From Daldinia sp. FL1419 (Eukaryota > Ascomycota > Sordariomycetes > Xylariales > Hypoxylaceae), in assembly GCA_025201765.1 (NCBI GenBank), contig MU623371.1:186001-250000 (forward strand): 64,000 nt of DNA, given 5' to 3'. Made by a program: the position numbers and the translations under genes. Numbering within the stretch: the stretch's first letter is position 1; every line of letters begins with the position of its first letter. Below are positions 11,227 to 23,414 of the stretch, one piece after another. The notes beneath the pieces are model-generated. The model was not told the DNA's origin. It saw nothing but the letters and a program-made list of their open reading frames with translations, and searched no databases.

Positions 11227-14200
11227 TCAGAGCCCCATCATCTCATTCTGGCCGAGGAACGTTCTGGCCAACTCGTCTCCGCCACGTTCGGCTTCTTTCA
11301 TCCAATGGATGGCGACGCACATTAGAGTAGGATCGCTCCTAACGTCGCCGTCCATAGTAGTGTCCTGCATTCCAGAAGAGGACGGGCCAGCCGTGCCCAG
11401 ATTGCTTCGGCTCCGGTCGGCGGAATGGCGGGCGCTGCTCCCGGGTCGTGGACCGAACTTCTCCATCACGGCTTGCTTAAATACGTCTCGCGGTTTCGAT
11501 AAAGGCAACGTACTCCTCTCGACAAGCTCGGGGTTGCTAAGGTTAAATAGACCCAGCTCCCGCTGCGCCGTGGCGTGGCCCTCCTTGGCCGCGATCGTCC
11601 ACATCCTCGCCGCGTCGCGAAGAGAGTGGATCGGCGGTTGGCGCATCATCTCCGGCACATCGTCGCTGCCGCCAGGACGCTTCCTCGACGGCGTGTAATA
11701 GTTTAGGATCTCATCCGCAACCTCGACCATCGTAGTAATGGTGTCCTGCTTGAGCGAGAGCGCCACTACCACGATATCCCAAAAGGCTTTGTTTCGATCC
11801 GTGTCTAACGTGGATGGGGATACAAAGGAATTAATAAATTGTAGATCGCGGAACAGCGTCTTAGGCCGTATACCCGCGTCTTTGAATAGTGACCGAAGTA
11901 CTCGTGCGATAGCGTCTGTGTTGGTTGCTTCTTTCACCGAGACGATAGAGCGAGCATCGGAATTCTTGCTAGAGCGAGGTTGTATGGGAAACATGTGCGG
12001 CTGGAAGGTTTGGGACCGTCGTTCTCTCGTACCGTCGCCACCCGCATCATTTGCGTCCGGCTTTACTGGCACGCTACTATCATCGTCGACGGATGCGGAC
12101 TGGTGTCTCGTAGCCCATCGAGACCTACGAGAACCGTTGGACAGAGAAGCGGAAATAAGACGTTCCAACTCCAAGAGAGCGCTAAGTTTGGTATAAGGAT
12201 TCGGGTGGACAGCGAACATCCCCAGGAGCCGCTGGTAGGCTTTCGTGTAAGGGAATTCTGGGGTCTCTTTCTTCTTCGAAGACCTCGCACGAGCTGAGAC
12301 CGTGTCGCTCGTGGCAGAGCTATCGTTGCTCGGCCCGGAAGCACTGTCGGGCCTATCCGAGCCCAAATCAGTCCTCGAAGCCTCTCCTGCTTGCCGAAGG
12401 TTACCAAAACTCTTCCTCTTTTCAATGACCCTCTGTTTGGCGGAAGTCTTGCTGGCGCGGTCCCTCCTTACAGAGGGCCTTCGTGCCCTTCGCTCCTCAG
12501 CATCTCGACGCTCGATACATTCTTGTCCCAAGCTACCAAACCAACCATCGGTCTCGGAACCGGACGCGAACACGAGGTTGCCAAGCTCGGAAAGTAGCAG
12601 ACTCGTCAGGGTCTGACGAAGGTCTGCAAGAAAACGTTGTTTGCCTTCTGAAAGGCGGCGGAAATGAACAGTCTCGTTCGATGATACCGACGCACCGGAC
12701 CGCGAAGTCGAATGATGAGACGGCAGCGGCTGGTGGTTCGGTTGGGAAAACGTGCTAGAAAGATTCGTGACGCTCGTCGTTGGCGACTGCGCACGTGAAG
12801 TTGCGGAGCTGACAGTAGACATGGTGGACTGGAAAGGGGACCAATACGTAGATGTCGAATCTATCGCATGGATAGGAGATGACGCTCCAAAGTAATCATG
12901 CGAATCAAAAGTATCAGACATCGCGGTGCTGGCTCTGGAGAAGCTGTATCGATGGTGGGAGTCGATGGAAACCTGGCTCGTGTTGTATGCGGACAGACCT
13001 CTTAGGTCCCTAGCTATGGAGGCGGGACGGCGTGTGGGAGATGCGTATCGCCTTTCGTGGTCGCTGCTAATGACACTGGCGGCATCGTCACCCCATATAC
13101 TTTCCTTGTCCCGACCAACACGAGGACCCTCAAACGCTTTGCGATCCCGAGAGTACAGTTCGCTAGACCAAAGCACAGGACCATCCACAATATTTTCGCC
13201 GACCAGCTTCGAGACACAGCTATCGACCTCGCAACAGAACCGGTGTATACGCTCCTCCCCTTGGCACATATTTTGGATGCCGAGCTGTTCTAACCACTTG
13301 CTGGTTATTTCGGCTTGAGCATCACTAAGCTTGTTCGGACCTCCCTGCTCCTCGCCGGCTGCTAATATATCCAACATCTGTGACTCGTTTCGATATATAT
13401 AAGCGGCAGCGGGGCCTCGGGCTAGCTGTGCCCGGTTGCGTTGGAACGAACCCCATTTCCGCGGCACGCCCATTATCTTGAGGGCGCTGCAGATGTTGCG
13501 GGTTTGCTCGTAAGGAGCCGAATTATGGACATCTGTCACATACCACATCTTATCTCTGAGCGCCTTCAAGCGCTTCATCATTGTCTCGATTAGGCCTTCG
13601 TGGCGTTCTTGGCTCTGCTTCAGCCAAACCAACCAGGCATCATACTCTTCGATGGCCGAAGCGGAACGGCGGATCGAGTCCCGAGGACCTCGAGAAAATA
13701 TATTAAGGAGGGTGGCGAACCCGTTCTTGCGTAGAGAAGGGGATGTCAGAGCATTAAGCTGCTGGAGGGTCTTCCAGTATAGATGCGCGGACACAAAGTC
13801 GGATTGGATACGCGATTGAGAAGAGGCAGCAGAAAGCATGGTAATCAACACAGAGGAAGAGCCAGCCTCGTCCGCCGGCTCTTTTTCTTCGGGCGCCTGC
13901 GAAGGTTCTTCGGCATCCTGCTTTGCCTTTTGTTCTTCCTCGTACTTACTACGGAAAGGGTTCCGACTGCCCATCGTCGTCCCTGGTGTAATAATTTTGT
14001 TCTTTGACCGATACTTCTTCAGACCGGAAGCTCGGTTGCTAAATGTGGTCTTGGCACCGTGATCTTCGAGACCTTGGGGTATTTCGAAATCCTCCACAAG
14101 TTTCAATACGGAGTCTCTCAGTTGATGGTAATCTTTGTCGAGCTCCGGCTTCTCATCAGGTTCGTCGTCCTCCGTGTCACTAGTGGTAGAAGAATTCTCT

Positions 14201-16741
14201 TCTTCAACCTCGTCGTCAGGATCGTACGTCATCTGCAAAGAAAGGCCATTCCCGTCAGCGGAAATAAAGACGACAGCCCAGCGCTCGGCGCAGGGATGGC
14301 ATGAGCCCGATGTCGCCTCCGGACCTAGAATCTGGATCATCTCATGCATTGCTAATCGAAGACGATATCCATCTTCCTCATAGTTGTTAGCGTGCTTCTG
14401 CCTTGGTCCCTCAGACACAGGCGGCGAACGTCTCTGGGGAGTACCGGCTACCTGGTCTTCCAGCAGAGGGTCACCCGAAGTAGTACCGTCACTGAAAACA
14501 GAAGAAGCACTCATACTGAGTACGGACGCCGTCTCAAAATTACTCCTAGACGTGGCGATAGATATCGGCTGCGAGATCGCCGAGAAGCCTGATATCGACG
14601 GAGCACCAGACCGGATGCTGCTCGAATGAGCAGACTGGGGCCTACGTTCCGGGAACAGGGCATTGGCAAGAGTGACAAGGTCAGCAGGGCTAATCACCAA
14701 ATAAGGATGAACCTCGGCGGTCTCCCGCAAGGAAGTAATAGACCGGGCAGGGAGTAGTCTACCGGTCCTCCTCCCGGACGGCTTGAAACGGGCCAGGATG
14801 TTTTCGACGTGGCCTTTAATTTTTAAGGGTGTCGATACGGGTTTCTGTGCACTACTATTGGCGAGCATTTCGACGACATAATGTTGAGCAAGCGTGGCAA
14901 CCTGTTTGAGAATCTTTTGACGACCGTATTCGGTGATGTGATACTCTGTCATCATTCCATAGCTTTCCGGGTGGATGACAACGGCCAGCAACCAACTAGA
15001 AAAGAGCCACTTGTATACAAACCATCTACGCGTGGTATCGACAAGGCCACGCGTGCTGTCTTTCATCTCCAGCCGGCGAAGGATCTCATTCCCGAGTTCA
15101 ATAACACCTTCCGGGATGCCGGTAGCATCCTCATCATCGATAATGGCAAAAAGATCGTTGACGGCACGATCGTAGAACTCCTCGGCAGCAATGCTATCCT
15201 TGGTAGTCCAATCGGAGAGGTTGAACCTTGTCCCGTTCTGGTCTTCCGCTCGGTCTAGCAGGAATGCACCATCCTCGAGTATCTTCATCAGGTACCACTC
15301 CATATTAGCTCTTCCGGACCAATCACGCATAGCAGACCAGGCATTAAGGATCGAGATCAGGACCGGCTCGCTAGTAGATCTGGTGGAGATCAAGCGAGCA
15401 AAAGCGGTAGCCCAAATTCCTGTCCTCCGCTTGTCCTCGGCGCTGTCTGGGCCGGCCGAGTTAGCAAAGCAAGTATAAATAAGGGCAGATAGGGGGTCGT
15501 GGCGCTGGAAGGAAAGAAGCCGCTCGACGGCATTGGGAGTTTGTCCAGTTTGTCTACTGGGGCCGCCAGAATGCCCACGTCCACCGGCAGAACGACCGTG
15601 ATACGGCAAGACGGACTCTATCGGCTCCAATCCTTGATGAAAAGTAGTAAGAGCTTGGAGCTCCGTGGTGTTCAAAGCACAGAGCCGAGTAGCTAGGTAG
15701 TCCGGGTTTGTCCGGATCTGGGTAAGGAAATTCAAGAAGGCTTCCCTGGCAGTAGCAGAAATATCATTAAAAAAAGGGGCGACAGAGCTACTAGGACCAA
15801 TGCTTCCCGTCGTGCTAGGTGGGGGCACGAGCGTCTCGACAGACGCCACTCCAGACGATTGCAAAGACTCCATCTCCGGCTCCAAAAGAGCATAACGACG
15901 GGTAGCGTCGCAGCTGTTCCGAACATCATGAATAGCACCATACAGGTTAGCAAATGCCCTCTTGTCATCATTCCGGAAGCTGTCCGCTAGGTTGCGCAGC
16001 GAGGTTTCTCCGCAACGTGTCAGACGCGCCGATAAGGCAGTGGAAATTAGACTTCTTTGGAGACGGATGCGAGTATTAGCGCACTTGCGCTCCTGGTACT
16101 TGGAAAGGCGGACCAGGTGGGCAAGCTCTTCAAGAGTAGTACCTTCATTTTCGACGGTTAGATGAGGGTTCGTGTACAAAGACACGTCGGACAGGAGCGT
16201 TCGCGGGAGGGGTCCCGAGTCTTCTTGGTCTTTCAAGATGGGCTGCAGCGGGCTAGACGGGGCGGGGGGGCTAGAAGCCGGAGACGGAGATGGAGGCGAC
16301 TTCGGAGGGCCTACAGCTTGGTCTATTACGGGCTTCATTGGCGCACTCGCGCCGGCACCGGAATTGGCACCGGATTGCTGCTTCGAAGTCGCATCGCGAG
16401 GCGCTTCGTCGGCACCAACTTTACGAACAGACCCTGACGATTCCCGCCGGCGGTGCCCACTACCAGGCCTGCCAGGGCTTCGCGATCGAAAACGGCGGGG
16501 GCGCGATACTTCGGCTCTCGTCTCGGGGGAAGGGGTCGGAGACCGCGACGGCGGACTAGTGGCGGATGGCGACGCGGCTGTGTAACGGCAAGGCGACAAG
16601 TCAGCAACCTAGTACGAAAAAAATCGGATAGATGAACCCCGGCACTTCTCGCAGCGCCCTCTCTACTCTCTTCTAATTCGACTCACGTGGGGAAGAATGT
16701 ATGCAAACGGGCGACGACAGGGATCTCTGCATGGAAATCAT
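11227..16741 (-). CDS. Large conserved protein, Sel1-like C-terminus, function unknown
   Basis: 1801 residues from two exons, 16741-16687 and 16577-11227, with a 109-nt intron. The big exon has no ATG near its upstream end; a GTGAGT donor at 16686 and a TTACACAG acceptor ending at 16578 add an upstream exon starting MISMQRSLSS, and the frame closes exactly. Order: Ser/Pro/Arg-rich disordered head (1-130); a helical block beginning near LSDVSLYTNPHLTVENEG (about 145-260); mainly helical middle to about 650; acidic linker DPDDEVEEENSSTTSDTEDD (about 815); another helical region with MMKRLKALRDKMWYVTDVHN; long Ser-rich linkers; and a C-terminal helical part with two Sel1-like units (AARMWTIAAKEGHATAQREL and AIHWMKEAERGGDELARTFL). 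Sel1 repeats usually make protein contacts. I do not recognise the protein and assign no function. A 6.7-kb gene-free tract lies upstream. Confidence 0.85.
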
Positions 16742-17690
16742 AGTGGGCGCATGCGATGATATTCGCGAGCGCACCTTCACCCCAGCACGACCAACAGCAC
16801 CCCTCTTAGCTGAGAGCTGCTAGGTAGCCACGGTGGATGCGATTGCTCGATAGTTCTCGGACTTGATATAAGTTCTTTGGGGATATGTCATCTAGACATA
16901 TAGCGGGATACTTGCGGCCTAGCTTCGACGAAAGTAGAATGGCGCCTTCGTATGCGTGTATGGTATGCGTTTATGTGCGTAAGTGTACGTCAAGTGCGTG
17001 TGTGCTGTATGCCCACTGTGCGTATGCGCGGGTAGGTCAGGGTAGATCAGGAAAGATAAGGATAGGTAAGGGTGGTAAGGTAGGGTTAGAGACGTTAGGT
17101 TTAGGTAGGGCGGAGTTGGGCTTCAAATAGTTAAGGATAATAGATATAATTAGAAGAATATTGTTTAAAAGCTTCGGAGGAGGAGGGGAAGAGAGAGAGG
17201 CGGGAGTCGGGGAGGGAGTGGGAAACTGAGGGACTATCGATAGCAAGTCAGATCCGAGTCGCGCGGTCGGTTGGGTCGATCGCAGATCAACACAAGGACG
17301 AAAAAACGAGTTGGAATTATTGGGCAGCGCGGAAGAGTGAGCTGTATGTCGTAGTTATGCTGTATAAGCAACTGCTCTCTTTTTTTCTAAACCTTTCCCT
17401 TCTGTGTGTTTCTCGGTAGATATTGGGTAGAGAATGGATGACCTCAGCTCTTGTTAAACCGTCGAATCACGATATCAATCTTTGATGAGTACGTGAGTTG
17501 TTCCGTCTTGTTCGTCCGTTCGCTTGGTAATAAGTATTTTGAACGAAACGTTCGTTTGCGCCTCGTCGGCTCCGGCAACCCGGTATATAGTATATATATA
17601 ATCGGTACGGAAGGTATAAGTGTATATACGTATGGAGGTACCTGTAAGTATGGGCATACGGCCTGTCTCCGTATGGGTCGGGGAAGAAAT

Positions 17691-17714
17691 AGGTTAGGTT
17701 AGGTTAGGTTTAGG
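17691..17714. repeat. TTAGG-type tandem run
   Basis: Four consecutive AGGTT units (AGGTTAGGTTAGGTTAGGTT) followed by TAGGTA. It resembles but is not the fungal telomere unit TTAGGG. Confidence 0.7.
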
Positions 17715-18457
17715 TACGGATGTATGTAGTTAGATAAAAGACAGGCAATAGTAATAATAGGCGGCAAACAGCAAAGCAGTAAGCATGCATGCAGAGGGTA
17801 GAATAAAAAGAAGAAAGAAAATAATAAATAATAATAATAGTAGCAGTTGCAAATGCAAGCAAAGCGCAGGCAAGTACAGGCAAGGCAAGTGCAGTAAGTG
17901 CAGCCCAGTTGCAGAAGCCGCGCATAAGAGACAAGATGATGTGTCTTGCCGACTCGTCTTCATTCGACCATCTTACCTTGGAAACCTTGTCCAGCTGTCG
18001 AAGCACTACCCAGTTACACAACAGTATTTAGTTGTCGCACTGTCGTTGGCCGACGTGGGGTAAATCGACGAGACCGCTTAGCACCGCTTAAAAGGCGACA
18101 TTTCTCTATGTTAGGTACCTTAGGTAGGTACTTACCTAGGTAATACTATGTAAAACCGATTAAGACGGTCTGTCTTTGTTTGAACTTGTTGTCAGTTTAA
18201 ATTGCATCCACATGTATAGCTGTTGGAGCGAATACTATTCTACCTACCATTTACAACGTGTAGAGCAGCGCCTATAAGAGGTACGTAGCATACCTACCTA
18301 TGTACCTAGGTAGATACTTCATGTAGTGCACTTCCAAGTACTATTTTTGCGCCGTAGCGGTAATTGGGAAAGTGGCTTATTAGCTGGCATGAACCGGCAC
18401 TAAAACTTACCAGCATTACCTGGTCTGGCATCAATTGGTTCCGTTAGCCTTACTGAT

Positions 18458-18486
18458 ATAGCTGGCATAGCTGGCATAGCTGGCAG
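18458..18486. repeat. 9-bp tandem repeat (ATAGCTGGC)
   Basis: Three perfect copies of ATAGCTGGC plus a partial copy; further diverged GCTGGCAT/CTGGCAT copies lie to the left (18385-18430). Confidence 0.8.
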
Positions 18487-21400
18487 AAAAATCGAAAGAG
18501 TCGCAAGCTGTCAGTTGCCACAAGGTACACAAAATAATTCGCGCAGGTACAACAGATACCTCTCCGCTATCGTGGCGTCCAAAAGGCGGTTTTCCTTTGA
18601 GCGTTCCCAGCGTTCCTTGCCCGCTATCGTTCCAAGCTTCACGTTCAATGTTTAAACGTTCAACGTTCCTTTTCCCAGCTTTTACAAGTGCCGCAAGTCC
18701 GTGCCAACCCTTCCGTACAGGTTTACTTTTAGGTACTTACCGTACTTTAGGGTCGTCTAAGATCGCCTAATGTCGTTCTAAAAGTCGGTCTCCACAACGG
18801 AACCACCCCCTTCTTTTCTTCCCCTCCTAAACCTTTTCTTAGCCTTTTCTACTCTTTTACAATGTACCTAATGTAAGATTCCCTACCTTCTTCCACCGCC
18901 AACCCTCCCCCTCCTCTCGTCTAACAGTTAGTACTCCTCTCTTCTAGTAGAGCTGCAAAAACCTGGGCAGCTGGATGCTGGATCACCCCCCTAAACGTTT
19001 TACACCATGTACCAAACAAATCTGAATGGATCTAAATGGGCCAACCGCTTACACGCATCACATCCAAAATCTTGTTCCTCCATTTTTTCGGCGGATGGTG
19101 TACAACACACAAGGCGACCATAATGATGACGATGCCACAGCATATGCACCCCCGTCACGGAGGCAATGTCGAAAGCTCGTAACTGGCCAGCCTGATAAGG
19201 CCCTAGTAAATGCTGGCAGTACGGAAATAGTCATCCTCCCTCTCTCGACTGTCTTTTTGGTTGATTTTGGCTGCTTCTGGTCTCTCTTGGTCGCCTCTGG
19301 TGCTCCCCTGTGTTCCCCATGTTCCCTGGTAAATAACCATCTGGTCTCTTATCAAAATCGTTTCCCCCCCTGGTCATACTATAACACAGCTCGAAGTCGA
19401 GTCCTTCTTGCCCCGCGGCTACACACCGAAAATAGTTCGAACACAGTATGACAGGGTGACAAAGACAGTCTATCAAATGTCTCCAATGTCTCTCTACCTC
19501 GTCTACGTTTTCTAAGAGATACGTCTCAAAAAGCATACCTCTTCTGATTGTCCTTCCTCGGCTCTTCACATTTGACAACAACACACGCAAACGGCACAGG
19601 AAAAAAGGGGTCCGCAGCCAATGATTCAAACAAGGTATCAACGAGCAGAAGCCGATCAAGAAAAATACCAGTAACCTCTTAACGAGAAAAGGCCGGAGGG
19701 AGAAAAAAGGACCAGATGCTCTATTCTCTTCGTCCCTTCAGGTATCATCGGCGACATCATCCAAATGAAGTACGCCTCACATTACGGGGTATAGGAATCC
19801 ATCGTCGTCTCACTCAGCTAGGAAGCTAGAAAAGCCAGAAATTTACAGAGTCTCCGACATTGCCCAGTGGTCCCAGCGGCCCTCTAGTGGTAAAAGACGG
19901 CTCCCGGCTGGGTGAAAAAGGACGATGAGTTGGCCCTGCATATTGCATCGCTAGGCTTCTTCGCTTCTTCGCCTTCCATTTTTTCTCTCATTTTTTTTTT
20001 CTTTCGTTTCCTATCTTACCTAAATCGTCACTTCGCCCTGCCGGTCTCAAGGCTGCATCGCCCGAGACGGCGGTCAACGTTGCAGATCCCATCGTAGCCT
20101 TTTGGAATATTTCCCGCCGGCGGCTCGCTAATAAAAAAATGAAACATATGTTGATAACCCTACGAACTTGTAAGTAACTTACAGCGGTCTCCGCGAATGA
20201 GCCTTTGGGTAGCTCTTGGACAAGGCCCTGAACAACCCTTGGAGACCTACAACTCATCCAATCCCCATCGTCCACGCGCGTGCCATGCAGACCGACTCCT
20301 GCCAACGCATACAAGCGTCCAATTGCCTCTTAGGTGTCCACATATTCCATTTAACGCGTCCACGACGCCCGCTCTTCCTGATTTCTCTTTCTTTTTTCAC
20401 TCTTCTTCCTTGCCTCCGACCAATCGTCTCCAGCCCATCTTGTTAAACACCGGAAGACGGTTGGCTGGCAATACTAAAAGTCCGTTTACGGCCTATTCGT
20501 GGTCTTTCAACCCATTGGATCATTGGATCATTGGATACCCGGCTGCAATGCATGATGACCAGCGGCTGATTAAAAAGAAAAGAAAGAAGCCTCGACATCG
20601 GGCAACCATGTACAAGGGTTTCGGGCAGAGTCGTGTTTCCCAATGCGGCCCAACTAAATCCCACCCGCGTTCTTTTCCGGCTGGGAACCACGCGATGTTA
20701 ATATGCTCAGCTATTCCGTTCCCCCATTCAGCCTTGTACAGATCTCTTGGATGCACGTCAGTTACACCATCCCGGCGCCCAGTGGAGCCTCATACATCCT
20801 ACCTAAATAGTAAAAAGGGTGTTCGTCTGAACTTTAGATCCTATTATAGGAGATTTCATGTGCATATACGTAACAGCCAACCGTTACTCCGGGATGATGG
20901 TCTATACTGCCTATCCTGGTAATGGAGTTCCTCGATCCATCCTATCGCATGAGTGGAGTATAATAGAACGTCGCCCGTAGTATAGACTTTTTCTCGATAA
21001 TCAAGATTCGAAAATTCCAGCCACGCCAATTGGGAGAGGCATTTTCCACATTCTTCGGGGCCAGTGGTAACAAGCGTTGCAGGTTCTTCTGACCGACATG
21101 AGCGGACGCGTTCCAGAAGAGCAACAATGTATAGGTATGAATGGAGAAGAAGCAACATTCCGACAGGCTATGTACAGAGTGGAACTTTTACGCATAATCG
21201 AGGGCTCATCGCTCGCTTTGAGTCAACTCACAGATCGTCCCAGGGCTATAGATTCGGGAAGGCCCACAATCTGTTAATAACACGAGCTCGCAACTAAACT
21301 GACCGAGCTATCTTTGCGATCCACCGACGATGTTTTCGATACACCCTATATCCGAAGCAGGATTCAAACGTCGTCACGGTGCATACTTTGGTCTGCGCCT

Positions 21401-23414
21401 GCTGCCGGCCTAAGCTCTAGAATACATCTTGGGCATCGTCATTGAAAGTCTATACAGTAGTAGGTAGTTTGGTCAAGAAGCTATGGCAAATGAGAGCCGA
21501 ATAGGCCCCGAATTCTTCACCACAACAACGTGGTCATATGCATACCCCGTACTATAGCCCCTGATGGATACCCACTTCGGCCACACGTATGTCATAAGTA
21601 TTCACCCTTTATAGCTACGGAGCCCAACTAGACCTTTCCCAGTCCACGGTATCGTGTATCGTTTGGCCTAGGCGGTCCAGTCTATGAAACCGGGCTCCTC
21701 TAGAACGTGCAATTAGCCGCTGTCAGTGTGGAGCCGTGTCACGCCTAGAAGGAGTGAAGTATAATAAAGGCATTAAAGATGGGTTCAGGCCGATTCTACA
21801 TGTGTTACGCATGGGTTCCCAAACGCGCCTCGGTCGTAATTGGTACTATGGAGCAGATTAACGTCCATGAGTTATTAGTAATGCAAATAGTCATAGCTAG
21901 CAGGCGCCGGGGTCCATGACACGTCGAGATATTGTATTTCGGAGGCCGGCGTTTGTTCCGGCTATGGACTACAAGAAGACAAACGCGTAAAAGTAAGGGC
22001 ATAGCAAGTATTCCGTCACAGAAGCCCCAGTCGAAAACTCCCTCGACTCCAACAGGTGGATAATGCTTCTCGTTTAACAGCCTCAAAAAAAGGAACCCTG
22101 GGATCGTCCCAGATGGAAACTCGCGAGTAGATCCACTAGAATCGGAGAGAAGAGATCACCTGGATCTAGATGGTCGCCCTAAATAGTCAGTTGTCCGGAC
22201 GTCCTCGCACAGCACTGTCCTACCTATCGGAATCGCGTCGTGGCACTGCAGGTATATACCACGTAATGTACCGACGTATCTAAGCGACCATGGCTTACTA
22301 CGACTTCGTTTTCGGTACGGGGATATTATCAGAAGTATCATAATAGCTCCCAGTTTTCCTGGTGAAAATGCGGCACGGAGGCCAAGGTGCGCGTAAACTG
22401 GGTCTAGACAATACATATGCAGCCGCATAGTCACCGAAACGCTTTCAGTAGCAAGTGCACGTAATAAGTCTGGGAGGGTAGATTATAACGTAACGTTGAA
22501 GTATGCACACGCCCACGGTTATGACAGCTAAGGGCGTATATTTAGTTACCAATAGAATCACACTATCAAGGCTACCCAAACTACATTTCCAGCTTGAGTA
22601 TGAAGCTACATCCTGAAGCTTGTCGTCAAAGTGGCATACGGTATAGCCTCATTCTTATCTTATTGCAGTCTTGCGTAACAATATGAATGTAGTCGTAGTA
22701 AGAGCTACGGGCTAACAGAATATCTAGTATACTTTCATTATTGAAGCTATATCAAGACAGGTTACGTTAGGTACCGAGGTGCGTAAACGGATATCACTAA
22801 CCTAAGACATTCCTATTCAGTAAGTTTAGCAACGTAGGTCGACATCTGACCAGGAAGCTGTTAGAAGAGCCGTCTCTAGATGTATACCCTCGCCAATCTC
22901 AACTCAACCTCTATATCGTATCCTCACAATTCCAGCTCTACCTCCAATATATCGAAACCTTTGTAATAGCTCCCGAAACTGTAGCGGATAGACCCCTGAC
23001 TCTACCGGCCTCGTCAAGCTGCGTACCTAAAGCTAATGTCACTTGGTTATTTGTCAGCATTTATATACTCATATTATCCGTCGCTCTTATTCGTCGGTTC
23101 TTAGCTCAAGACTATGGGATTAGACAAATGATGTGTTGCGCTTGAACTACACGCCAGGCATTAGACGTAGAGTCATGTATAATATCAGACATTTATAACT
23201 CATCTCAGATATGAATCTGGTACTATAACCACATAGGGAGCTACCATGGATGATCTCGTCGGCGATTACTCTACTTCATGCTCCCCGAAAGGGTCTCGAG
23301 CTTCTAGCCCCAGCATTCCATAAAACAGCACATGACCCTCGTGACTAATACCGATACCCATCTTCACCCGGCTTTTGTATTATCAGAATCCAGTGAAATA
23401 CACGTTTTACCCGT

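Larger units (their letters stand above)
16742..23414. other. 6.7-kb gene-free tract
   Basis: No conserved protein, tRNA or rRNA was recognised on either strand. The left third (16.7-18.2 kb) is rich in simple sequence (GTAAG/TAGG-like runs, AAT trinucleotides at 17820-17840) and is probably promoter and leader of the minus-strand 1801-residue gene. 18.1-18.5 kb has TACCTAGGTA-type palindromes and a 9-bp tandem repeat. 18.8-20.4 kb is pyrimidine-rich. 20.9-23.4 kb is unstructured, fairly rich in TA steps, and may be decayed transposon or ordinary spacer. The open frames here (for example 20197-20922 and 19026-19451) have no recognisable domain and low-complexity composition. Confidence 0.55.

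Noticed and set aside
19026..19451. 141-codon open frame in the gene desert
   Set aside because: Overlapped by an equally long antisense frame, with no motif; likely chance in a pyrimidine-rich tract.
20197..20922. 241-codon open frame on the plus strand
   Set aside because: Composition is Pro/Ser/His-rich with no recognisable domain, no plausible start context and no continuity with neighbouring frames; treated as chance.
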